A stretch of 64,000 bases of DNA from Archivesica marissinica (Eukaryota > Mollusca > Bivalvia > Venerida > Vesicomyidae). Position 1 is the stretch's first letter. Each line of letters opens with the position of its first letter. Shown here in pieces: positions 20,490 to 29,785 of the stretch. A program made the translations under genes and the position numbers. Where the stretch lies: the NCBI GenBank assembly GCA_014843695.1, contig CM026401.1, positions 48,434,405 through 48,498,404 of the forward strand. The letters are read 5' to 3'. The notes under the pieces are model-generated. The model saw nothing but the letters and a program-made list of their open reading frames with translations. It made no database searches and was not told the DNA's origin.

Positions 20490-22405
20490 AATTCATGAAT
20501 GTGTTTTTCTTATTTGTAACTGAAAACCCTGGAAATATGCAATATGTCGTTACGACACAATTCTAAGAAATTGCACGACATATTTGACTCAAACCCTGGA
20601 AATATGCAATATGTCATTACGACACAATTCTAAGAAATTGCACGACATATTTGACTCAAACCCTGGAAATATGTCGTTACGACACAATTCTAAGAAATTG
20701 CACGACATATTTGACTCAAACCCTGGAAATATGCAATATGTCGTTACGACACAATTCTAATGAAATTGCACGACATATTTGACTCCAACCTTGGAAATAT
20801 GCAATATGTCGTTACGACACAATTCTAAGAAATTGCACGACATATTTGACTCAAACCCTAGAAATATGCAATATGTCGTTACGACACAATTCTAAGAAAT
20901 TGCACGACATATTTGACTCAAACCCTGGAAATATGCAAATGTCATTATGACACAATTCTAAGAAATTGCACGACATATTTGACTCAAACCCTGGAAATAT
21001 GCAATATGTCATTACGACACAATTCTAATGAAATTGCACGACATATTTGACTCAAACCCTGGAAATATGCAATATGTCGTTACGACACAATTCTAAGAAA
21101 TTGCACGACATATTTGACTCAAACCCTGGAAATATGCAATATGTCATTACGACACAATTCTAAGAAATTGCACGCATATTTGACTCAAACCCTGGAAATA
21201 TGCAATATGTCATTACGACACAATTCTAATGAAATTGCACGACATATTTGACTCAAACCTGGAAATATGCAATATGTCATTACGACACAATTCTAATGAA
21301 ATTGCACGACATATTTGACTCAAACCCTGGAAATATGCAATATGTCGTTACGACACAATTCTAAGAAATTGCACGACATATTTGACTCAAACCCTGGAAA
21401 TATGCAATATGTCATTACGACACAATTCTAATGAAATTGCACGACATATTTGACTCAAACCCTGGAAATATGCAATATGTCATTACGACACAATTCTAAG
21501 AAATTGCACGACATATTTGACTCAAACCCTGGAAATATGCAATATGTCGTTACGACACAATTCTAATGAAATTGCACGACATATTTGACTCAAACCCTGG
21601 AAATATGCAATATGTCGTTACGACACAATTCTAATGAAATTGCACGACATATTTGACTCAAACCCTGGAAATATGCAATATGTCATTATGACACAATTCT
21701 AAGAAATTGCACGACATATTTGACTCAAACCCTGGAAATATGCAATATGTCATTATGACACAATTCTAAGAAATTGCACGACATATTTGACTCAAACCCT
21801 GGAAATATGCAATATGTCATTACGACACAATTCTAATGAAATTGCACGACATATTTGACTCAAACCCTGGAAATATGCAATATGTCGTTACGACACAATT
21901 CTAATGAAATTGCACGACATATTTGACTCAAACCCTGGAAATATGCAATATGTCGTTACGACACAATTCTAAGAAATTGCACGACATATTTGACTCAAAC
22001 CCTGGAAATATGCAATATGTCATTACGACACAATTCTAAGAAATTGCACGACATATTTGACTCAAACCTTGGAAATATGCAATATGTCGTTACGACACAA
22101 TTCTAATGAAATTGCACGACATATTTGACTCAAACCCTGGAAATATGCAATATGTCGTTACGACACAATTCTAAGAAATTGCACGACATATTTGACTCAA
22201 ACCCTGGAAATATGCAATATGTCGTTACGACACAATTCTAATGAAATTGCACGACATATTTGACTCAAACCCTGGAAATATGCATATGTCGTTACGACAC
22301 AATTCTAATGAAATTGCACGACATATTTGACTCAAACCCTGGAAATATGCAATATGTCGTTACGACACAATTCTAAGAAATTGCACGACATATTTGACTC
22401 GTTAT
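20490..22405. repeat. 66/68-bp satellite amplified from element X, about 28 copies
   Basis: Units alternate between 68 bases (with TCTAATGAAATTG) and 66 bases (with TCTAAGAAATTG) and carry CTCAAACCCTGGAAATATGC, AATATGTCGTTACGACACAA and GCACGACATATTTGA. Each unit is itself palindromic: ATATGTCGT pairs with ACGACATAT. The left flank (TTCATGAATGTGTTTTTCTT) and right flank (TTATTTTTGCCGCTAGTGTG) are those of element X, so the array grew inside an X copy. Confidence 0.95.
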
Positions 22406-22559
22406 TTTTGCCGCTAGTGTGCAGAGTTACTAGTCACTTAGAACAATATATATCACACAGAAACATACACACAATAACAACATACATCAGCATTTCAAAC
22501 AAGACAATTCTTTTGAATATCAGTTCACACAAAACATCAAGGTTCAAGCTAAATTCAAA

Positions 22560-22820
22560 TATTTGGGAGAAGTGAAAAAGTGCGCGATGATTGCTTCATT
22601 TTATTGTATGATTTAATAAATTTCATCATAATATGGTTACAATACAAAATATGACCATTAAATACAACATTTGAATATAACGAGTGCTTTATAATGGGCC
22701 AGTGTATCATCTTACTGGACAATATTTTGTCTGAATATTGTAAAAAAAAAAAATTATTTAGGGGGAATGTCAGTCAGGGTTCCTAGGGCGATTACTTCAC
22801 ACATGTCGCCCTGAACAATG
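22560..22820 (+). repeat. Repeat R copy 2
   Basis: GGGAGAAGTGAAAAAGTGCG, AATACAACATTTGAATATAA, TTTATAATGGGCCAGTGT and CCTAGGGCGATTACTTC match the copy at 18668. Confidence 0.65.
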
Positions 22821-23092
22821 TCAAATTGTAATTCTGCAGAATTAAATTGATGGTTGAAGAGTCCCCGGGGGATTCACTTAGCAATGTTTCACCAGGGCAG
22901 CAACCCAGGTAGAACCACCGACTACAAATGCCAATTAGGTAGCTTACTCAGACAGACCAGAATTCAGTTATCACATGGTGCGATTCATCGCTGGTGTCCA
23001 ACTCCCTTATAAAATATCTTACATTTGCAAATCGTATTCCTGTTCAAACATATCGTCACAATTTCTAAAAAAGATGTTTTCCGTTTATACAA

Positions 23093-23275
23093 ATTTTATT
23101 TAGCTCGATTGCGAAACAAGGTTTACAACATTAGTTAAATCCCTTTCCAAATGGAATACATCGTCGTGGGATTCAAGTGCCTTGCATAATGGCACAATCG
23201 TGATGGCTACAGCTGGGCGCAAACACCGGGCCTGAAGCGAACATGCTACCACGGTGATATCATGACTTCATTTTA
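23093..23275 (-). mobile_element. SINE-4 copy, diverged
   Basis: GATTGCGAAACAAG, CAAGTGCCTTGCATAATGGC and GCGAACATGCTACCACGG align with SINE-4. The A box is at the right end on the - strand. Confidence 0.6.
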
Positions 23276-23580
23276 ACATTTTTTAATGTACCTGAACATT
23301 ATTGAAAAATATATAATCTTTTTCGACTAGATTAGACATTTTTGTTCGGCTCTCTTTGTAGCTTTGTTTCTCCGTAATAAATTGTATTAGTAAAGAAATA
23401 TTGTGCTAAAAATAACATTTAGCACGTTATATTACCATTAATATAAAACACGGGACACTCGCAAATCTTTTTGTACAGGACTACAACATTTTAAAGAATT
23501 TCACAAATTAAAACCAGAAAATCACACAACAAATTACATATACTCGACGACGGCATTAAAAACGCAACATTTTTTAGAAT

Positions 23581-23586
23581 TTTATT
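23581..23586 (-). promoter_or_regulatory. Candidate poly(A) signal for the distal terminal exon
   Basis: TTTATT on the + strand is AATAAA on the - strand, 430 bases downstream of the TAA of the distal terminal exon (24016-24018). No closer canonical hexamer was noticed. Confidence 0.4.
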
Positions 23587-23794
23587 TTCTATGTACATAC
23601 TCTTATATTGCAAATATTTTTCTAGCGATACACTTTTAACTGCGAATTATTTCATGAAACTGTGAGAAATGGATTATTTTAGGCGAGTGTCTAAGTGCAT
23701 AGACTGGCTTAATGAAATTAATAATTACGGTATATGTGTCGAAATTCGACAATTAAATAGTCTTATGTATATGGTTGCGTTTCTATTGCGCTTA

Positions 23795-23985
23795 AGTAGT
23801 CTACATCCGGTATGTCGAATTCCGTCGGACTGAACAAAATACTTCCGACATATCCGAAGTTTGACTTTTAACGGAATTCGATATAAACAGAGCCAGTTAT
23901 ATGTAAAATGATAAGTGTCTGAAACGGGACTTTGATCTGACCTCGACATAACCGACTTTGACATAGCGGATGTGTAGACTGCATA
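23795..23985. mobile_element. MITE-S copy 1
   Basis: The ends AGTCTACATCCGGTATGTCG and GACATAGCGGATGTGTAGACT are inverted repeats. Related to the copy at 48303-48512 in the opposite orientation (shared AACAAAATACTTC, GAAACGGGACTTTGATCTGA). It lies within the 3' UTR implied by the poly(A) signal at 23581. Confidence 0.65.
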
Positions 23986-24015
23986 TATCAATTTATAAAA
24001 TATAAATTATTCTTC

Positions 24016-24296
24016 TTATTCTTGTTGGTCTTTTTCATTCATATCCTCGTAACGTTTATCCAGGTTTTTCTGCCGATGCGTCTTGCTTTGCGAGTGCTGT
24101 GAGAAATGTGCCTCCGTGTTTAATGTCACGTTGCACATCGGGCAGTAATATTTCCCGCTCGGTGTTCGGAAGTTGCTGTAATCTATGTTGGATTTCGCTC
24201 GTGCAACCCTGTCGCCTACAATCTTTGGCGCCCCTGGTTGGCCCTTTCCTGGTGCCCCTGATCCCCCTGGTGGCTGGCCTCGTCCTTGACTATTAC
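24016..24296 (-). CDS. FET-like/JAZ zinc-finger protein, distal alternative terminal exon (zinc finger 4)
   Basis: On the - strand the acceptor TTGTTGCGCAG precedes an exon that enters with two bases completing the codon left by the 34181-34365 exon (phase 1). It then reads 92 codons to TAA. A Gly/Pro/Gln-rich linker (NSQGRGQPPGGSGAPGKGQP) leads into a C2H2 finger of the JAZ/U1 type: YYCPMCNVTLNTEAHFSQH, then SQSKTH (C-x2-C-x12-H-x5-H), and a charged tail ending DQQE. The finger resembles the last finger of ZNF385-type proteins. It is an alternative to the exon at 25947-26164, which accepts the same phase and has its own stop. Reading frame and splice sites are seen; use in transcripts is inferred. 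Confidence 0.82.
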
Positions 24297-24689
24297 CTGC
24301 GCAACAATTGATTGATCAGCAGATGCATTTAGTATCTTGTACAATTCACTCCCGACGTCCATCACCACTCCAGGTTACACAGGTGATAAAAAATGAAAAG
24401 TACAAAAAATATATACGGAAACGACAAAAAGTTGACTTTATTGACAGGTGGTCTCTACTCCAGGGGATAACATGAACTTAGCATTGAATTGATGCAAGAT
24501 CAGAAATGGTGGTCTTTATTCGGATGTGGGTCTTTAGATTTGAATGGAAATGTACAAACAGCAGTGAACACAAATTCAGACCATTTCACAAGAAAGTACA
24601 ATATGTTGATATAGTATTTATTCCAGTCTTTCTAGCATGTCATCAAACAGTTAGGGATGGGATCGACTCGGATCAACTTGAAAATATCA

Positions 24690-25110
24690 CAAATTATTTT
24701 ATGCTTTCCAAGAAATCCTTCACAAAGAGGGAGAGAGAAGAGGCAGTGTGGAATTTAAATGACTTTTTTTTTTACACTGTTTATTTTACAACGATTGCGA
24801 AGCAAGTTTTAACAACTTATATTAATCACTCTCGTTGGGTATGGATGAAAGTGTATATGTGGTCATTCGTGTGGGAGGATACCAGAGTAAACCCACCTGT
24901 CCGATCTGGCGACCATCGTACCATCTCAGATACATCCCGGTCCGTCCTAGAATCGAACCCGGGTTGCATTGGTGAGAAGCGAGCATGCTAACCACTGCGC
25001 TAATCTAACATGCCTCGCCTAAGTCCACTCCAAGGAATCCATCACAAAGCGGGAGAGAGAGGAGGCAATGTGGAATTTAAATGCCTTGCCTAAGGGCAAA
25101 ATCGTAATTG
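24690..25110 (-). mobile_element. SINE-3 nested between two SINE-4 segments
   Basis: A SINE-3 copy (about 24768-25015, head word TTAGCGCAGTGGTTAGCATG with B box CGGGTTCGATTC on the - strand) is flanked by two similar SINE-4 pieces of about 50 bases (GAGGGAGAGAGAAGAGGC on the left, GCGGGAGAGAGAGGAGGC on the right). Either two SINE-4 fragments border it or part of SINE-4 was duplicated on insertion. Confidence 0.7.
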
Positions 25111-25734
25111 TAAATTTAATTAATGGCTAAATGTCCTTTATTAAATTAGAAAACAAAATAACTCTGTGCTTGCACATGCTTCCGGTTTATTTACAATGTA
25201 TAATGTAAAATCCCTGCCAAGAGCATTTACGTAGGTCGTATGCGATATCGATATTTTCAAAATGCATATCAATATGATATCAATGCTTGCATATGGACGA
25301 TTAATAGATATCAATGATATCGATTCCAGTCCTAGGCGATTGATTGGCATAATATTGGACAGACGTGTGCATTTATTAAAGATACTACGGTAAATCTGTT
25401 CTTCTTGAATTACTCAACACTGAGATATATTAGTAACTATTAAGTAAGATAATATTAACTAGAAATCGTAAATATTCTGAAACTTTTCCAACTTTACCCC
25501 GAGGTAAAAATTATTAAAACATTATATACATAACTATTACTTATATAAACTTTACATTTCTAGTTGCCCAGTACAAATTACTTCATCTTGGTAAACGTTT
25601 CCAAATAAGACAAATTTGTAGGTTTTTCGCTAACAAAACATCTGTCAATTGGGTCAACTGTTAAATACTTAAAAAGAGTGATACAGTGGTTCCCCCTCTT
25701 GTCCACCTACTCTCTCCTCCGTTGCTCGCTAAGT

Positions 25735-25755
25735 CTTACCTGCAGAGAACCAAAC
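25735..25755 (-). promoter_or_regulatory. Strong splice-site-like sequence downstream of the proximal stop
   Basis: The - strand reads GGTTCTCTGCAG|GTAAGAC. It fits both a 5' splice site (CAG|GTAAGA) and a 3' splice site (pyrimidine tract + CAG). It lies 207 bases past the stop of the 26164-25947 exon. Confidence 0.35.
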
Positions 25756-25946
25756 AAGCATTATAATTCCTATCAAAGCACAAAAACTGTAATGTCAAGA
25801 AATAACACCCTAAGGCAAAATAACATTAAAGTTTCTAACTAAAAACACAAACTGCCCAGGAACGACGGCCCACACCCGGGAAAAAACGTCCTAAATAATA
25901 TTAATTATCAAAAACACAAAATGTCCACGTCTCAGAGAACAAAGCC

Positions 25947-26164
25947 CTAAATCACATTATAGAAGTTTGGCTGCTTTTTTCTCAGTTTCTGTCGTTTCTT
26001 CGACGACATAGTTTCCTCTTTGTCATCTTGATTGTCCGGATTTATAATTGGTTCCGGATTATCGGTAAAGAAACTGACGGGACCCTCGAATCTATTGGTG
26101 AATGCCTCATTTGCTGTTGGTTCCCGGTACGGCATCACTTTGAAGCCTGGAGGCACCCTTTGAC
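25947..26164 (-). CDS. FET-like/JAZ zinc-finger protein, proximal alternative terminal exon (basic tail)
   Basis: On the - strand the acceptor TATATTGTAG precedes an exon that enters with two bases (completing Gly with the G left by the previous exon) and reads 71 codons to TAG. The sequence begins QRVPPGFKVMPYREPTANEA, has an acidic middle (NPDNQDDKEE) and ends in a Lys/Arg cluster (SSKKRQKLRKKQPNFYNVI), a likely nuclear-localisation or RNA-contact tail. It contains no zinc finger. The previous exon can join either this exon or 24296-24016 in frame, so transcripts probably differ at the C terminus. Confidence 0.82.
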
Positions 26165-26307
26165 CTACAATATACAATTGTTTACATTAGTCACACCGTT
26201 CTCGTTATGATACTGCTCTCTGGTTTGAAATCAGGGCTGTGAACGGGAATTTGTGAAGAGAGGAAATTGGCTCAAATTCTTAAAATAAAAGAGTAACCAC
26301 ACCACTA

Positions 26308-26605
26308 ACTATGCGAGACGGGATGGGTCAGTGGTGAACACTGACTGCGAATCCATGGATCGCAGGTTCGATCCCACCGTCTAACTCTAATAATATTAAT
26401 AGTCTTTAGATTGAACTTTAAACCGAGGTCTCGTGTCAGTGCTGTACACTACGCCTTGCACGTAAACGAACTAGAGGAGACTCTGGAATGGGTCTCTTGT
26501 CTGTATCATTGCACTATTCTCAAAAATCTAAAATGACCAATCTCTTCAGGAGGCGTCGCTCATATGGGCAACCGGTAGCGACAATAAATAAACGTAAAAA
26601 CACAC
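26308..26605 (+). mobile_element. SINE-1 copy, full length, diverged head
   Basis: GATGGGTCAGTGGTGAACAC in place of the usual A-box region, B box GGTTCGATCCC, normal body and ATAAATAAACGTAAAAACAC tail. Opposite in orientation to the host gene, in its intron. Confidence 0.85.
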
Positions 26606-26754
26606 TTTTGATTTTGAAAGAAAACTTTTATGTGTGTAAGTAGCTCGTATGAAAATGGCGGCTCGGATTGAAGTCAAGCTTGAATGTTTCTCATTTAGCT
26701 CCATGTTCTGAGTATTAGAGGGAACAAACGTCTCCATTGAATACCTTAAAATTC

Positions 26755-27110
26755 TCCCCCGCCTACTTTAAACTTCTCCCGGAAACTATAAACTCCCTTG
26801 AATACCTTAAATTTCTCACTTGCACACCTTAAAATTGTCCCTTGCATACATTAAACTTGCACTAAACTTTTCACTTATATTCTCCCTTGCAGACCGTAAA
26901 CTTCTCCCTTGCAGACCGTAAAACTTTCCCCCTCCATACCTTAAACTTCTCCCTTGCAGACCATAAACTTCTCCCTTGCAGACCGTAAAACTTCTCCCTT
27001 GCAGACCGTAAAACTTTCCCCCTCCATACCTTAAACTTCTCCCTTGCATACCGTAAACGTCTCCCTTCCCTTCCATACCGTAAACTCCTCCCTTCCCTAC
27101 CATAACGTAT
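26755..27110. repeat. About 22-bp degenerate minisatellite (CTTCTCCCTTGCA)
   Basis: Irregular units of CTTCTCCCTTGCAGACCGTA and CTTTCCCCCTCCATACCTTA, about fifteen copies. Related by its core (ACCTTAAA, CTCCCTTG) to the array at 38315-38570 in another intron of the same gene. Many units contain CCTTGCAG, which reads as an acceptor on the + strand, not the gene's strand. Confidence 0.85.
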
Positions 27111-27194
27111 CCCTGTTTAGCCCCCAGCCTTGTAGTTATTTTAGTATTAACAACAGTGTTCACAAATGTATCAAACCAGAGCAGCAATATATAC

Positions 27195-27228
27195 CTCGCT
27201 GTAGAAGTGACCGTCTGCTTGTGCTCGG
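27195..27228 (-). other. Candidate 34-nt cassette exon
   Basis: The - strand reads GTGTGTTTCAG|CCGAGCACAAG to ACAGCGAG|GTATAT: good acceptor and donor around 34 bases. It accepts the phase 1 left by the 34181-34365 exon (reading AEHKQTVTSTA), but its length shifts the frame, so either terminal exon downstream would be read out of frame. It could be a regulatory exon or a chance pair of sites. Confidence 0.25.
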
Positions 27229-28240
27229 CTGAAACACACCAATAATGTTTAGTTAAAAACACTAAAAAAACAACAACATTGATCTGTCAAGAGAAAACAC
27301 ACATACCAACATTAATGTTCTAGTGTTACCGTGACAACAGAAGATCTCTCGACACCTCACCCATTCATAATAACCAGCATCCAGTTTCTATTAATGTCAA
27401 TTTGCCTGCAGTGGAACAGTGAAATATTGACAAGACTGCAACTCGGGCTATCAAATGATAACCGACTTTCAAGCATAGACTGGGTACCAGGGACCCAGGA
27501 AAGAGTTTTCAAAGTTCTTGAGAAAGGTTACAGATGCAACAAGATATCAAACCCCGTCAGCTGGTTCTTGTTGTCCCCTCGAGCAAGACATTTTACGCAC
27601 AGTACTTAGTAATGCTTGTTTCGAGGAGGTGGACTGGAGAGGGCATTAAATAGGATGCAAGTATTTGTGATGATCGCGTTAATATAAACAAGCAAATTCG
27701 ATAAAATGATATTCCTCACCAAACTGGAGCGGGACGGACGGACGGACGGACGGACAATGTTGTGGATATTAAGTCAATTAAAGGGCAACGACTCCAGGTG
27801 TTACTGGGCTGATCCCCACGAAAAATTGTGATATAAATTTCTATTAAGTTTCATAAAATTCCACATATTCGTGTTTTACTGTGTCCTAGTTGAAACTGCA
27901 GCGACAACTCTCTAACCGTCCTAGCTTTGTGATCTCTAACAAAAAACCGACAATTCAACCGCAGATTACCACGCATTATGTTTACTTCCGCGCAAACGGT
28001 CTGAATAGCCGAACGGTGCGCACGTTAATTTTCTGTCTTCTCGGTGAAGAGTTCATTATCTCCCTTGGCCATATGTCTTGGGCATGGTATTTTAAATAGC
28101 TTTCCGATACAAAATGGTCAACTTAGGCCAAGTATTTACAGTATTCCATACTCTCGTAGGTCAGATGAAAAATACACGACTTATAGGCATGATTGATTAT
28201 GTACACGGTTACCTAGGTTACCAAACAAATGGACAGACAG
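27229..28240. other. Intron sequence without recognised features
   Basis: Contains a short (ACGG)n run at about 27731-27756. A 92-codon open frame at 27331-27609 on the + strand shows no recognisable domain and is not supported as a gene. Confidence 0.4.
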
Positions 28241-28244
28241 GTTA

Positions 28245-29785
28245 TACCTCGGCTTTGTGAATGAATGAGCGGACAGGTTATACCTCGGCTTTGTGGCTGA
28301 ATGGATGGATAGTTTATACCTCGGCTTTGTGAATGGATGGATGGACAGTTTATACCATGGCTTTGTGAATGGATGGATGGATAGTTTATACCTCGGCTTT
28401 GGGGCTGAATGGATGGACAGTTTATACCATGGCTTTGTGAATGGATGGATGGATAGTTTATACCATGGCTTTGTGAATGGATGGATGGATAGTTTATACC
28501 TCGGCTTTGGGGCTGAATGGATGGACAGTTTATACCATGGCTTTGTGAATGGATGGATGGATAGTTTATACCATGGCTTTGTGAATGGATGGATGGATAG
28601 TTTATACCTCGGCTTTGTGAATGGATGGATGGATAGTTTATACCTCGGCTTTGTGAATGGATGGATGGATAGTTTATACCTCGGCTTTGTGAATGGATGG
28701 ATGGACAGTTTATACCATGGCTTTGTGAATGGATAGTTTATATCTTGGCTTTGTGAATGAATGGATGGATAGTTTATACCTCGGCTTTGTGAATGGATGG
28801 ATGGATAGTTTATACCTCGGCTTTGTGAATGGATGGATGGATAGTTTATACCTCGGCTTTGTGAATGGATGGATGGATAGTTTATATCTTGGCTTTGTGA
28901 ATGAATGGATGGATAGTTTATACCTTGGCTTTGTGAATGGATGGATAGTTTATACCATGGCTTTGTGAATGGATGGATGGATAGTTTATACCTCGGCTTT
29001 GTGGCTGAATGGATGGACAGTTTATACCTCGGCTTTGTGGCTGAATGGATGGATAGTTTATACCTTGGCTTTGTGGCTGAATGGATGGATAGTTTATACC
29101 TTGGCTTTGTGAATGGATAGTTTATACCTTGGCTTTGTGAATGGATGGATGGATAGTTTATACCTTGGCTTTGTGAATGGATGGATGGATAGTTTATACC
29201 TTGGCTTTGTGAATGGATGGATGGATAGTTTATACCTTGGCTTTGTGAATGAATGGATGGATAGTTTATATCTTGGCTTTGTGAATGGATGGATGGATAG
29301 TTTATACCTTGGCATTGTGAATGGATAGTTTATATCTTGGCTTTGTGAATGGATGGATAGTTTATACCTTGGCATTGTGAATGGATGGATGGATAGTTTA
29401 TACCTTGGCTTTGTGAATGAATGGATGGATAGTTTATATCTTGGCTTTGTGAATGGATGGATGGATAGTTTATACCCTGGCTTTGTGAATGAATGGATGG
29501 ATAGTTTATACCTTGGCTTTGTGAATGAATGGATGGATAGTTTATACCTTGGCTTTGTGAATGGATGGATGGATAGTTTATACCTTGGCTTTGTGAATGG
29601 ATAGTTTATATCTTGGCTTTGTGAATGGATGGATGGATAGTTTATATTTTGGCTTTGTGAATGGATGGATAGTTTATACCTTGGCTTTGTGGATGGATGG
29701 ATAGTTTATACCTTGGCTTTGTGAATGGATGGATAGTTTATACCTTGGCTTTGTGAATGGATGGATAGACAGGTTAAATGTGTCT
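28245..29785. repeat. 36-bp minisatellite, about 42 copies
   Basis: The unit GGATGGATGGATAGTTTATA + CCTTGGCTTTGTGAAT varies in the number of GGAT and in CTCGG/CATGG/CTTGG. Because 36 is divisible by three, long open frames arise (repeat WMDSLYLGFVNG). They have no start context, splice support or interruption pattern of a gene. It shares the core GGACAGTTTATA with the next array. Confidence 0.95.

Noticed and set aside
24506..24991. 161-codon + strand frame
   Set aside because: Its second half runs through SINE-4 and SINE-3; the first half shows no domain.
27331..27609. 92-codon + strand frame
   Set aside because: No recognisable domain or splice context, and it lies in an intron on the opposite strand. 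Length is not unusual for chance.
28293..29604. Long open frames repeating WMDSLYLGFVNG
   Set aside because: A 36-bp tandem unit divisible by three keeps any frame open. Copies vary in GGAT number and there is no start, splice or domain evidence.
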